A stretch of DNA of 64,000 nt, from NCBI GenBank assembly GCA_013286045.1, contig JABDGM010000002.1:31654-95653 (forward strand), written 5' to 3'. Each line of letters starts with the position of its first letter. The first letter of the stretch is position 1. Below the pieces are notes generated by a model, which was given only the letters and a program-made list of their open reading frames with translations, was not told the origin of the DNA and made no database searches. Origin of the DNA: Planctomycetota bacterium. Its GTDB lineage: Bacteria > Planctomycetota > Planctomycetia > Pirellulales > Lacipirellulaceae. A program made the translations under genes and the position numbers. This document shows positions 17,554 through 26,247 of the stretch, one piece after another.

Positions 17554-18552
17554 TCAAGATTTCCGACGGGAGCGAGTCATCAAACCTAGCAGCCCCATCC
17601 CTGCCAACAGAAACGTCGTTGGCTCCGGCACGATAGCGCCGATGCGGAAGCCAACTCTCTCAGAATCAGTAGGAGCGAAGCCAGAACCGACGCTACCCGA
17701 AGAAAGCTGAAATGCGGGGCTGGCGAAGCTATTGCCGCGAAGGCCTCTGGCTGTTCCCGATAGACTTTGTTCCGTCCACTGGACGATGTCTCCGCACTGG
17801 TCAAACGTACCATAGTGACTTGGCGAGGATGCAAACGCTCCGACGTTCGTAAAATAGTCCGGCGTTAGCGTGCCGTCATAATTGGCATTGTTCGTTCCGA
17901 TCGCGGACAAAACGTTGCTAGGAGTTGTGTCACTCTGTGTGGCGTACGCCCAATAGCCGGAGCTGAGCCCATTACCCTTGTAGAAGGCTGCCTTATACCA
18001 TTCATCGACGGTTGGAATGAAGTAACGTGCGCCTGGGTTGCGATTAACGGCCATGAGTGCAGCGTCTGTATTTGCCCCACTAAGCGTATACGCCCCGGTT
18101 TCGGTTGTACCGTTACCTTCTAGGCCGGTGGGCTGGCCGTTTTGTACCCAGTTTACGAAGCGCGCAGCATCTCCCCAGGTAACGTAACTGACAGGTAGAT
18201 TTTCGAGGCCGGGAACCACAGAGTACGCGAAAGTTCCTGGCCCACCGCTTTGGACGATACCGACATTAGCGTTTCCAGACCCCATTCGCGCATGATAGAG
18301 TCCGTAAGTGTCGGTCTTTGCGACGGCGTTCAAAAACTGCGTGTACTGAGCGGTGGTTACGTCATACTTGTCGATGCTGTACTGATAGTTCACCGCACCA
18401 ACGCCGTTGTCGCTTGTGTTCCCAACGTCCCCGATAGCCGCCAGTGAAATACTCGACTGGCCCGCTGTCATATTGAAAACGTCGGCGCTAGCATCAGCGG
18501 CGAAGGTAAAGAGAACGGCCGTGAAAACAACCGGCAGGAATAGTCTCATCAT
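17554..18552 (-). CDS. SUMF1/formylglycine-enzyme-like protein with PEP-CTERM tail
   Basis: This secreted protein has a signal peptide (LFLPVVFTAVLFTFAADASA), a formylglycine-generating-enzyme-like (SUMF1) fold and a C-terminal PEP-CTERM signal (VPEPTTFLLAGMGLLGL then RSRRK). The SUMF1 signs are the YDVTTAQYTQFLNAV start, VTWGDAARFVNWVQNGQ, the FIPTVDEWYKAAFYKG block and the GNSF...GFRIG end. Catalytic cysteines of true formylglycine enzymes are not evident, so it is likely non-catalytic and surface-associated. I begin at 18552 (MMRLFLP), since upstream residues do not look like coding sequence. PEP-CTERM tails direct exosortase sorting in planctomycetes. Confidence 0.85.
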   Translation of the reverse strand: MMRLFLPVVFTAVLFTFAADASADVFNMTAGQSSISLAAIGDVGNTSDNGVGAVNYQYSIDKYDVTTAQYTQFLNAVAKTDTYGLYHARMGSGNANVGIVQSGGPGTFAYSVVPGLENLPVSYVTWGDAARFVNWVQNGQPTGLEGNGTTETGAYTLSGANTDAALMAVNRNPGARYFIPTVDEWYKAAFYKGNGLSSGYWAYATQSDTTPSNVLSAIGTNNANYDGTLTPDYFTNVGAFASSPSHYGTFDQCGDIVQWTEQSLSGTARGLRGNSFASPAFQLSSGSVGSGFAPTDSERVGFRIGAIVPEPTTFLLAGMGLLGLMTRSRRKS

Positions 18553-18673
18553 TTGAAGCCTTATCTCGCAACGAACTAAATACAGAGAAGTAGCACACGA
18601 CCAATGCCCTATGAGCCTAATCATTTCGAGTACCGAGTAGGGACGTAGTTTCTGCGTCCTTTTTTGGGTGTCA

Positions 18674-18991
18674 TCATTTCTGCCGACACCGCTCATGGCG
18701 GTCCACTTGCCGCGAGACTTCTAGAACCCGCATTGCTAATTCCATGCGGCCTCTTGTTCTTGTCCTTGCCGCGATGCGTGACTGATATGTCCGTAAAGTC
18801 GATTCGCTGATTTGAATCTCGGCTGCGATTTGCTTATCTGGCAGTCCACGCAACATGAGTTTCAGGACTGCCGCCTGTCTTGGCGAAAGCTCTAAGGCTT
18901 CGACGATTGCGCGCCAATGAAGCTCATCGAATGGAAGAGGTGGAGCAGACTCCGAACCAGTCGTCGTAGAATTATCTGAGTGACGAGCCAC
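18674..18991 (-). CDS. Short LuxR/GerE-type helix-turn-helix regulator
   Basis: A compact DNA-binding protein of about 105 residues made of a single GerE-type HTH: LSPRQAAVLKLMLRGLPDKQ, IAAEIQISESTLRTYQSRI. There is no receiver domain, so activity is not controlled by simple phosphorylation. I choose GTG 18991 because GGGAG stands 6 bases upstream. A TTG start at 19048 is possible and would add a Trp/Arg-rich stretch. It lies just upstream of, and in the same direction as, the SUMF1/PEP-CTERM gene, which may be its target. Confidence 0.75.
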   Translation of the reverse strand: MARHSDNSTTTGSESAPPLPFDELHWRAIVEALELSPRQAAVLKLMLRGLPDKQIAAEIQISESTLRTYQSRIAARTRTRGRMELAMRVLEVSRQVDRHERCRQK

Positions 18992-19354
18992 AGCAGGCTC
19001 CCAAAAAAAGAGGCGTCGAACCAGAGACGCCCAGCGAACCCCCGGCAAGAGGGCATACGGAACGTACCCTGGCCGACGCCCTTTTCAGGGCGCGGCACAA
19101 GGCACTGCATCCGTATTCAAACTTGCCGGTTTTCGCTGGAGCAGCGTCTTGACGCTCGCGCGTCATTTCAAATTGTGGTCGTCATCGCATCGGATGCCGA
19201 CGCCTCTATTGTATCTGGCGCAGAGGAATTTGGGATCATTGATCGCTATCGGCTTCTACTCGCTGAACAGCAACCTCTGGTGCGAGCAAATTCGTCGAAT
19301 TCGTCGGGCGAAAGAGTCTTTGACGTTTGCCAGAATATGCGGGATAATTGTGGT

Positions 19355-19621
19355 ATGTCCGTTGATCCGAAATCCATATCGCTAAATGACGCGCAGCGTC
19401 ACGTCCTGGCCGAGCTCTCGGACCAGTCGGGAAAACCGTGGCCGGAAATCCTGACCGAAGCTCTCACGCTATACCGACCGGCGGCGGCAAATAATGGGCA
19501 CAGCAACGAATCGTTTACCGAATCTGCAGAACGTCTTGGCCTCGTCGGCTGCGTCGATGGGCCAGCGGATCTAAGTACTAACGCCACTTACATGGAAGGT
19601 TTCGGCGAAAGTGAGAAGTGA
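19355..19621 (+). CDS. Antitoxin of VapBC-like module
   Basis: An 88-residue acidic protein with an N-terminal segment (LNDAQRHVLAELSDQSGKPW) that fits a small DNA-binding antitoxin fold. Its C-terminal tail (TYMEGFGESEK) is of the kind that wraps the toxin. ATG 19355 is the first start that excludes an unlikely Ser-rich extension. Its last 11 bases overlap the PIN-domain gene, the usual toxin-antitoxin arrangement. Assigned mainly from context. Such antitoxins usually repress their own promoter with the toxin. Confidence 0.65.
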   Translation: MSVDPKSISLNDAQRHVLAELSDQSGKPWPEILTEALTLYRPAAANNGHSNESFTESAERLGLVGCVDGPADLSTNATYMEGFGESEK

Positions 19622-20027
19622 GCGCGTTATCGTTGACGCGGGCCCACTAGTTGCGATCTTAAATCGCCTTGATGCTCACCACGCGGCTTGTCAAAAACAG
19701 GGGCTCGATCTTCCCCGCCCGTTTCTCACAACTTGGCCAGTGATTGCTGAAGCAGCGTGGCTCCTTAGGAAAACTTCGGGCGGCGTCTCAGGTCTTCTTC
19801 GGATGGTGAGCGAAGGGTTACTGGATTGTTATCCGCTTGACTCAAGAGCTGCGGTATGGATGGATTCATTCTTAACGAAGTACGCCGATCAAAGTCCGCA
19901 ACTTGCCGACGCGTCTCTTATGTACATAGCCGAGCAAGAAAAAATGGACACCCTGTTTACTCTCGATCGCCGCGACTTTCTCGTTTATAGACTGTCTGAC
20001 AACCGCACGTTGACACTTCTTCCCTAG
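19611..20027 (+). CDS. PIN-domain ribonuclease toxin (VapC-like)
   Basis: This 138-residue protein has the PIN-domain pattern of acidic residues around an Mg-dependent RNase site: VIVDAGPLVAILNRLDAHH (first Asp), PVIAEAAWLL (Glu), and QLADASLMYIAEQ plus FTLDRRDF (C-terminal Asps). PIN toxins cleave tRNA, rRNA or mRNA when released from their antitoxin. The GTG start lies inside the end of the antitoxin gene, so translation is coupled. The module may stabilise the surrounding accessory block. Confidence 0.85.
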   Translation: MRSERVIVDAGPLVAILNRLDAHHAACQKQGLDLPRPFLTTWPVIAEAAWLLRKTSGGVSGLLRMVSEGLLDCYPLDSRAAVWMDSFLTKYADQSPQLADASLMYIAEQEKMDTLFTLDRRDFLVYRLSDNRTLTLLP

Positions 20028-20370
20028 CACGTGTGGGGCTGGTCCATTTCTTCACGCGGTAAAGAAAGCCTTCGTTTCCTTTACACGCGAATGCTTCTTC
20101 CCAAGTAAGCCAGCTGTCCCGGTGCGCTTCGACTTTCTTTATGTTGACCCAGTGCCTCCCGCACCAGATCTCATCACCGACTCTGAGGTCGATCGTTCGA
20201 CGCTTAGGTGGCCTCGGATATCCGTTTCTGTCACTGCGTTTGCCTGCGGGCATCCCGCGCCTGTCCAGTGGTACGACGAGCGCCAGAATAAATTCGGGCT
20301 TCTGGAGGGGTATTGGCCCAAGCTCAAAGTAGAGTGAATAAATGATGCGATATGCCATGCCGGAGAGCAT
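19957..20370 (-). CDS. Hypothetical protein
   Basis: A 137-residue frame of unknown family. The middle (TIDLRVGDEIWCGRHWVNIK...CKGNEGFLYRV) reads like a small beta-rich domain and not like random translation. Its 3' end overlaps the end of the PIN toxin gene on the other strand by about 70 bases, which lowers confidence; the true stop might have moved by frameshift. No function can be offered. Confidence 0.4.
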   Translation of the reverse strand: MLSGMAYRIIYSLYFELGPIPLQKPEFILALVVPLDRRGMPAGKRSDRNGYPRPPKRRTIDLRVGDEIWCGRHWVNIKKVEAHRDSWLTWEEAFACKGNEGFLYRVKKWTSPTRAREEVSTCGCQTVYKRESRGDRE

Positions 20371-20445
20371 AGCTGCCGCTCCAGAATAGCGCTACACCAT
20401 CCGATAACTTGTGATCTTTAAACGTTAATAACACACGCTCGCACA

Positions 20446-21840
20446 TCAATCGTTAGTCCCGTAGTACTTGAAGATTGTGCCCGGGTCCGCGTGGTCTTCA
20501 AAGCCGGTCACATTGATGATGGCCTCTGCCAGCCGGTCTTTCGGGTTGCGACCTTTGTTCAACGCGCGCCGCTGCATTCCGCCTGCAATCAGATCGGCAC
20601 ATTCCAGGAGAACGGTGCGGCCCTTGGGGACAGCTTCTACAGGCAGGACAGCCAACTCGCCCGGGAACTCCAGCGCTACCACCTCGCCGAGCTGCTTAGT
20701 CATCTTATGCAGGAATACGGAGTCAAAGCCTGTTTCGGCTTCCTTGATGACACGAACGCTACGGTTCTCCGTCAGGCAATTGCAGTCGCGGAGGTACTTC
20801 AGCGAATCCACAATAAGCTGAATAAACAAAGAGAACAGGTCTTGGTGCGTGCGGCCACGAGAAGTCAACGAGTAGCCCAGGAAAAGAACGCCCGAGCGCC
20901 GAGACTGGAGTTGTTGAAGAAGAGACACGGCACGATCTAGGTTGTTCTCCGAAGTATCGGAAAAATGAATCGTCTCGGGGCCCTGATTGGAACGCCACTG
21001 CTCCAACGCCGCGCAGTGCTTTTCAAACTGCTTCCAATTGATGACGCACACACCGGCGATTCCCGTGTAAGTTTTGTGACCCTCATTGCCCGTTTCGTCG
21101 AGATAGAACCGAACTTCCGAAAGTGAGTCGTGATGCGATGCTATGTATTCGTGAAACTCGGACTGCCTCGCTTCTCTTCCACGGTGCACCTCGGCTACGC
21201 CTCGGAAAAGTCGCAACTGGTTCTGGATCATGCGCCGCAAGCGACCAATTGTCTCTATGCGATCAAGTTCAAAAAGCACCTCCAGTTCAAGCGTCTGCCA
21301 GCGTTCCAGCACATCCGCCTGAAACATCTTCCAATACCTAATGCACAATGCCGTGTCGCTGTCGCGCGTCTCGGGGAATCTGTGCAAAATGTGAGCGACA
21401 CGCTGTTCACTTGTCGCTAAGGACGAGTTGGCGATGTCAGCCAACATTTTCTGTCGGTGCACAGCTTGTTCAGGCGACAGGTTCGGCTCACGGGGAACCG
21501 ACCAAGGTTGAAGATCGTCAATTGGATCATGAATTGGGAAGAGGAAACCGCTCTCGTCTCTGTCACGAGAACCTGTTTCGGGCGCCTCCGGCATCACCAA
21601 TGGCTCGGGCGGGAGAGCTGCCATGGGAGGCACCAGAGCGGAGTCCGCTAACGAGGTGTCGTCGCCTCCCAAGACAAGAAGTTCCTCCCATATGCGGTGC
21701 TTGTCTTCGGTTGTGGCCGCGGGGTTGATCTTCTGACAGACGGCCTCAAACTCAGAGGAATATGGAAGATGTACAACGTCCGGCCCTTCGTTTCGGGCCA
21801 GGTCGAGCAGCATTTGCTTTTGATTGCGTTTCTTGCTCAT
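20446..21840 (-). CDS. DUF3800-domain protein (RNase H-like fold)
   Basis: The C-terminal half (from about residue 240) is a DUF3800 domain. It opens with the acidic strand VRFYLDETGNEGHKTYTGIA and also contains ECADLIAGGMQRRALNKG near the end. DUF3800 proteins have an RNase H-like fold and recur in phage-defence and mobile-element contexts; their activity is mostly unproven. The N-terminal ~230 residues are charged and unrecognised. ATG 21840 is my choice; a GTG at 21903 with a GAGG site would add 21 residues and bring the start within 14 bases of the reverse-transcriptase stop. It is the third gene of an operon with the RT and the methyltransferase-like gene. Confidence 0.75.
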   Translation of the reverse strand: MSKKRNQKQMLLDLARNEGPDVVHLPYSSEFEAVCQKINPAATTEDKHRIWEELLVLGGDDTSLADSALVPPMAALPPEPLVMPEAPETGSRDRDESGFLFPIHDPIDDLQPWSVPREPNLSPEQAVHRQKMLADIANSSLATSEQRVAHILHRFPETRDSDTALCIRYWKMFQADVLERWQTLELEVLFELDRIETIGRLRRMIQNQLRLFRGVAEVHRGREARQSEFHEYIASHHDSLSEVRFYLDETGNEGHKTYTGIAGVCVINWKQFEKHCAALEQWRSNQGPETIHFSDTSENNLDRAVSLLQQLQSRRSGVLFLGYSLTSRGRTHQDLFSLFIQLIVDSLKYLRDCNCLTENRSVRVIKEAETGFDSVFLHKMTKQLGEVVALEFPGELAVLPVEAVPKGRTVLLECADLIAGGMQRRALNKGRNPKDRLAEAIINVTGFEDHADPGTIFKYYGTND

Positions 21841-21916
21841 CGCTGCATGCCCCGGCTTTTTCACGACAGCGTATTGTACGACGGGCGCCACGTGGCTGAA
21901 CACGCCTCTAACTACA

Positions 21917-23656
21917 TTAGGTAAAATATCCTCCGCCGATATCTAAACCGAAGAGCGGAACATCTTCATCGTTATTGAACCGTTCTAGAAGTATTTTCTC
22001 CAATTCATCTCGTGTCCAACCGGATCTCAAAGCGTGCAGCTCTCTTAAATAGTCAGGGGTGTCCGCCTCGAACGGTTCCAACTCGTAACCGTTCGCCATC
22101 TGAAGTAGCTGACGATTCGATAATCGCGGCATTCTTGCGATCCATTCATGTGGAACTGACACCACACCATACGTAGCTAGCGCCACTGCGCTGTCTCGTT
22201 CAAAATAATCAGGCTTCTCCGACCAGCGGACAGAGGGAACCCCAACCCCGTGCTCCTTCCACAATTGGGCAAAAGTATCGACTGAGGCCCCCGGGCGGAG
22301 GAGCAACTCCGACGCGTCCCCTGTTCTTAATGCCGTTAAAATTACACGAAGCTCCGCGCATTCGGCCACTTGCGGAAGGAGACGCAAGAGCTCTCCGTAT
22401 TCAGAGAACGGAAGCAGGTACATTAGCCGGGCAAATGTGAAACGAATTTCTGATGTCCGCCATCGTCTTACCATCCCCGGCTGTGGAATTTCTTCGACCG
22501 CGATGCGCTTGGCATTCTCAAGGAACTTGTCGCGGATCTCTATCGCGGATTTCAGTAGGCTTTCAGGCGATTCAAAAATATAGGTGAGCTTCTGATCCCA
22601 CTTACTGCGGTGAAAAAGAATCTTGAGGAACCGTCTGAATCGTCCGTACGTGGCGACTGATTGAAGGCGTGAAAATGGTAATGAAAACCCAGCGCTTTTG
22701 AACAAGTCCCGTGTCGCCATCCAGTTCTCTGGCGAACTAGCGCAATAAACTTGCAGTCGACGAATCAATGATCCAAACGTATCGGTAGTCACAGACTTTT
22801 CTCGCCGTGCAACGTGAGCGTTCCATTGATTTGCTGCGACGAAATCCGTCTTTGATTCATTTACGGCCAGCCCTTCCGCGACAACTAAGGCGCGAAACTG
22901 TCGCAACGCCGCTTCGACCTTCGACGCTTCGACTACAATCACTACATCATCCACGTAGCGAAAGTAACGGGCTGGATACAGCTTCGCCATTTCCCGATCG
23001 ACATTCTCCAGCACAACATTAGCTAGAACGTGAGATAGCGGCGGGCCGACTGGAAGACCACTCTCTGGAAAGGAGAGCAGTTGCTCGACGAGGAAATTTG
23101 CCGTGTCCTTCTCGCTGTTTGTCGCTTCGGCTTTGCTTACTCGCTCTCGAAAGCGTCGAAGCGCTTTGTCTTTGTCGACGGACGGGTAAAAGTTTTTCAA
23201 ATCAAGAATTATGCAGGTGTGATCAGGCGATTGACGCACCGCTTCGGCGACGTGTCTCTCTCTCAATCGATATCCATAAAAGAAATGGGCAAAAAGGTGT
23301 CCGCCCTTCCCGTATGACGGCCACAAATAGCTGTAAACGGCTGGGTGACGCGCAAATTGAGGCCACTGGCTAAGCATTGAGATTAATCGGCATTCAGCTA
23401 GAAGCGTTGTCGGACTGCCGACTACGAAGTGCCGATATTCGAGCTTCCCCTGCTCGTCCTGTCCCTTTAGCCCGGAATACTTCCAATACGCCTGCCTGCG
23501 GCGTGTGACGCTACGACGATCTACGTAACCGACAGTCCAGTCATTCCGCAGCTCTTTAGACGTACTCTCAGCGAAAACGCGAAGTCCCAAATAAGACGGC
23601 ACATACTGCCGCGGCAATTGGTTCAAGGCTCTCGTGATCAGAAGAGTGGCGTCCAA
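21917..23656 (-). CDS. Reverse transcriptase of defence (unknown-group/Abi-like) type
   Basis: RT core motifs are visible: motif A CIILDLKNFYPSVD (Asp 152), the LPVGPPLSHVLANVVLENVD block (~201-220), the catalytic YVDD at 234-237 and a motif-D-like helix ending GLAVNESKTDF. There is no maturase domain, no group II intron RNA and no diversity-generating repeat pair. Instead a ~310-residue, probably helical C-terminal domain follows, as in anti-phage RTs of the Abi/UG/DRT kind. The TTG start directly abuts the TAG stop of the methyltransferase-like gene and uses a GGAGG site inside it, so the two are translationally coupled. A DUF3800 gene follows. I cannot place the RT in a numbered class. Confidence 0.88.
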   Translation of the reverse strand: MDATLLITRALNQLPRQYVPSYLGLRVFAESTSKELRNDWTVGYVDRRSVTRRRQAYWKYSGLKGQDEQGKLEYRHFVVGSPTTLLAECRLISMLSQWPQFARHPAVYSYLWPSYGKGGHLFAHFFYGYRLRERHVAEAVRQSPDHTCIILDLKNFYPSVDKDKALRRFRERVSKAEATNSEKDTANFLVEQLLSFPESGLPVGPPLSHVLANVVLENVDREMAKLYPARYFRYVDDVVIVVEASKVEAALRQFRALVVAEGLAVNESKTDFVAANQWNAHVARREKSVTTDTFGSLIRRLQVYCASSPENWMATRDLFKSAGFSLPFSRLQSVATYGRFRRFLKILFHRSKWDQKLTYIFESPESLLKSAIEIRDKFLENAKRIAVEEIPQPGMVRRWRTSEIRFTFARLMYLLPFSEYGELLRLLPQVAECAELRVILTALRTGDASELLLRPGASVDTFAQLWKEHGVGVPSVRWSEKPDYFERDSAVALATYGVVSVPHEWIARMPRLSNRQLLQMANGYELEPFEADTPDYLRELHALRSGWTRDELEKILLERFNNDEDVPLFGLDIGGGYFT

Positions 23657-24577
23657 CTAAGCTATGCCTCCATCCTTCCGTTCATATCGATGAACCATGA
23701 CTGTGCCAGCAATGGTCTTATTCTCAATAGGTTGACGCCAGCTAAATCGGCTTTGAGCGTCAGCGGCAAGATCCTCCGACGGCTTCAACCACCACGAGAA
23801 GCTAAAAATCTCCTTGATTCTCTTGGTTATGCTTTTTTCAATAATTGGCTCAATCCAAAGAACGGTGGATGCGACGTTCGATATTCTCGCAGTGATGTGC
23901 TCGAAGGAGCGTTGAAAGGCTTGGACAATAGTCGGCTCCGTGATGCCACTCAAATTGCCAACCAATACGAAGTATTCGTTGGCATCAGCATGTGTTGCAA
24001 ACCATGTGTCGCAGACGCCTGATGTTTGGTTGATCTGCGCAGCATCCCAATTCAGCGTGGTTACATTTAAGGTGATGCCGTTTCTTTCAAATTCGGGAAT
24101 GAGAGCGTTGGCAATTGACGAATAAATATCTAGCGCGGTCGGCGATACATCAGCGCCTATGACGCCCACTGTGAGCGGAAGCGATGGAAGTTGCCGGTGA
24201 GCGCGCGCGGTGGCCAGGACCGCTAAGAGAGAAAGCAGGCTTGCGCCAGCCCCACAAGGCGCATCCAGTACTGCAATCTTATGGCTCGAAAACGACTGAA
24301 ATACTTCCACCGGTAGTGAAGCGAAGCTGCTGGCGGGATCAACAAGAATGCACACGACCCTACTGCACGAATTGGCAAAGCGGTATTTAAAATGCTTAAG
24401 CGTCTCCTGCGGCGTCGGTCCTCCGTGGATCTGTTTTTCGGTCGTACCAGCAATTGCTTCTTCCAAGAGTCCGCGACGGGCAAGTTCTGCACGGTAAGCA
24501 TTCTGTAGGGTGGTCGGAAGATGAAGAAGCGGATGCGGATCTATCAGTTCGCGGCAATCTATTCTTTGAGTCGTCAT
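23657..24577 (-). CDS. Class I SAM-methyltransferase-like protein, RT partner
   Basis: The central part shows a Rossmann-type SAM-binding site: motif I KIAVLDAPCGAGASLLSLL (about 100-118), then an acidic loop after strand 2 (VIGADVSPTALDIYSSI) and a later NLSGI turn that could be motif IV. The substrate is not evident; there is no DPPY/NPPY motif of N6-adenine DNA methyltransferases, so it may modify RNA, protein or another molecule, or may only bind SAM. It is the first gene of the operon and is directly coupled to the reverse transcriptase. A methyltransferase-like first gene is not something I recall for described RT defence systems. Confidence 0.65.
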   Translation of the reverse strand: MTTQRIDCRELIDPHPLLHLPTTLQNAYRAELARRGLLEEAIAGTTEKQIHGGPTPQETLKHFKYRFANSCSRVVCILVDPASSFASLPVEVFQSFSSHKIAVLDAPCGAGASLLSLLAVLATARAHRQLPSLPLTVGVIGADVSPTALDIYSSIANALIPEFERNGITLNVTTLNWDAAQINQTSGVCDTWFATHADANEYFVLVGNLSGITEPTIVQAFQRSFEHITARISNVASTVLWIEPIIEKSITKRIKEIFSFSWWLKPSEDLAADAQSRFSWRQPIENKTIAGTVMVHRYERKDGGIA

Positions 24578-24639
24578 ACGGCGCTAGCCTAAAGTGTTTC
24601 GGAGCCAGTGTAAGAGAAACTATCAATGCAAGTAAACTA

Positions 24640-24930
24640 GCTGCCGGTCCAACATCGCAGTTGTCTATGAGCCTGGTCTCTTGTGGCCCGAGCTCGCTCG
24701 GCAAGAGACAGCTCGGATCCAATAATCGCGACTGCCTTTCCGCTAGCCTTTAGGCTTTCAAGGTACGCGGCTTCGTGCTCTGCACCTTGTCGACGCAGAA
24801 GCAGTGCGCTTTCTGATGTTTCGTCTTTTTTCAAAGGTTCAGAGAATGACTTTAGATCCAAAACGGTCCGAGTGAGCGCAGCCAAGACAGTTGACGAGGT
24901 CTGTCGGTGAGACCAGATAACTCTTGTCGT
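24640..24930 (-). pseudogene. Relic of TM0106-type RecB-like nuclease (N-terminal part, frameshifted)
   Basis: On the minus strand, one frame gives SPTDLVNCLGCAHS at about 24870-24915. A different frame then continues LDLKSFSEPLKK...LLRRQGAEHEAAYLESLK...LAERARATRDQ. Joined, these match the N-terminus of the TM0106 family of RecB-like nucleases, with the conserved DLVNFLGCxH and GxEHEAxYL motifs. A frameshift lies near 24868 and homology stops before the nuclease core, so the gene is dead. It sits between the RT operon start and palindromic repeat B. Confidence 0.65.
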
Positions 24931-24983
24931 GTCTTCGTTGCATAGATTCCGCCTTCGCCGTATCACGCCAATCGTCACTTCAA

Positions 24984-25133
24984 GTGATTCGTTGCGTTGT
25001 GCCTTTACCTGCCTTCGTCGGCCTGTCATCGTCGGGGCTCACGTCAAGCTGGCTCCGACGAGGATGGGTCGAGGAAGGCAATGCACCCCCGCCTCTGCTA
25101 ACCTGCCTTTGTTGGTCGGATTCGCTCGGGGCC
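24984..25133 (+). repeat. ~150-bp palindromic repeat, copy B
   Basis: This copy matches 14967-15115 base for base over most of its length, including the same GCCTTCGTCGGCC / GGTCGAGGAAGGC hairpin. Differences are scattered single bases, mostly at the edges. It lies upstream of the RT operon relative to transcription, just beyond the RecB-like relic. It may mark the edge of the accessory block, or be a dispersed element. Confidence 0.8.
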
Positions 25134-25179
25134 TCATGTATTAGAAACTAGAAACGCAACTATTCAGAATACTGTGCGC

Positions 25180-25734
25180 TCATGCGGCCGGTACGTCATC
25201 TTTCGGTTCAATTACTTTTTTTGCGGCTAATCTTGCGTATTTAGTAGCTAGCCAGATCGTCATGAGCGATTCGAACATATCGAACCACGGGTGCTTGTGA
25301 CCCAACACTTCTTGTCTTGGGCTCGCGTCGTACAGCCGAACAAGTACGCCAAAGACGACGATTAGTTCAGTGATCGCCGAAGCCGCAAGCACAAGTTGTC
25401 GAAGTTTAACGTGCTTTAAGAATCGCAAGTAACCTTTGGAATAGCGCTGCACCATACCCACAGCAATCATTATAGATGAGAGAATCGGGATGATTGCCAT
25501 CCAGGCGAGTACCGCAATCAAAAGCTCGCCATTGGGGGCGCTGCTTGTGCTAATCATAATTTGAACGACGGTCGGCATCGACAGCAAATTCCGAATGTTG
25601 AAGACCACATTCGGTATCACGAGAGCGATGTCGAGGATAAGTTTTCCGCGTTTTCCTTTCGGCTCACTCAGACAATAGTTGAATATAGCGCAGTAGCCCA
25701 AGCACATGCAGAGAACGATCAGCATTAGCGGCAA
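25180..25734 (-). CDS. Multi-pass membrane protein of unknown function
   Basis: A 184-residue protein with about four to five predicted membrane helices: LMLIVLCMCLGYCAIFNYCL at the start, a LLIAVLAWMAIIPILSSIMI stretch, VLAASAITELIVVFGVLVRL, and a weaker one near WFDMFESLMTIWLATKY. No catalytic motif or family is recognised. It lies between repeat B and the ParA cluster, in the same direction as the partition genes but separated from them by about 110 bases. Confidence 0.6.
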   Translation of the reverse strand: MPLMLIVLCMCLGYCAIFNYCLSEPKGKRGKLILDIALVIPNVVFNIRNLLSMPTVVQIMISTSSAPNGELLIAVLAWMAIIPILSSIMIAVGMVQRYSKGYLRFLKHVKLRQLVLAASAITELIVVFGVLVRLYDASPRQEVLGHKHPWFDMFESLMTIWLATKYARLAAKKVIEPKDDVPAA

Positions 25735-25842
25735 TTAACATTTATAGACGGTTATCGCAATCGGATAACTTTTAGGAAAAACCAAAATTAGAAATTGCTC
25801 AACCCGCGCAAGGCGACGCGATTCTGTTTTTCGATCGTGCAA

Positions 25843-26247
25843 TTACTCCAAAAAACCTTGCTTCGTTAGCCACTGCGATAAGGCCTCTTCAGCGATCTGC
25901 TGTTCGGAAGACATTGCTGCGTGGCGAAGCCGTAGCTCAAGTGAAGCTCGCTTTAAGGCCTGAGCCGTTCGGTGCTGAAGTCGAATCGTCTTCGGGACCA
26001 AAAGCTGGTCGAGGATCTCTTTGGCGTCTGGCTCATTGGCTCGTTCCCTACGCTTTGAAACCCGCCCTTTTGAATTATTTGACAGCTCTGTTGCTCCCCT
26101 TTCTTCAAGGTCGACGATTTGCTCAGCATCGCTCGGTGAATCCTCTTTCGTAGCTTTTGGCTTTGGCGGCGCCGATTGACCGCCGATGAAAGCAAGCTTC
26201 TCGGGGGTCATTTTGATTGCATCTCCTAACGATCTTCTGTCACCCAT
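25843..26247 (-). CDS. Small ParA partner, probable ribbon-helix-helix protein
   Basis: A basic and acidic linker of about 80 residues is followed by a C-terminal segment (VPKTIRLQHRTAQALKRASL...EEALSQWLTKQGF). This fits a ribbon-helix-helix DNA-binding fold, as in the centromere-binding partners of small ParA proteins. Its ATG overlaps the end of parA by 8 bases, so the pair is co-translated. It probably binds the repeats upstream of parA and represses the operon. The fold call is by pattern only. An internal ATG at 26211 with AGGAG could serve as an alternative start. Confidence 0.7.
   Translation of the reverse strand: MGDRRSLGDAIKMTPEKLAFIGGQSAPPKPKATKEDSPSDAEQIVDLEERGATELSNNSKGRVSKRRERANEPDAKEILDQLLVPKTIRLQHRTAQALKRASLELRLRHAAMSSEQQIAEEALSQWLTKQGFLE

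Noticed and set aside
21917..23656. Retron, group II intron or diversity-generating RT
   Set aside because: No maturase domain, no msr/msd inverted repeats found next to the gene, and no template/variable repeat pair was noticed; the long C-terminal domain fits defence RTs better.
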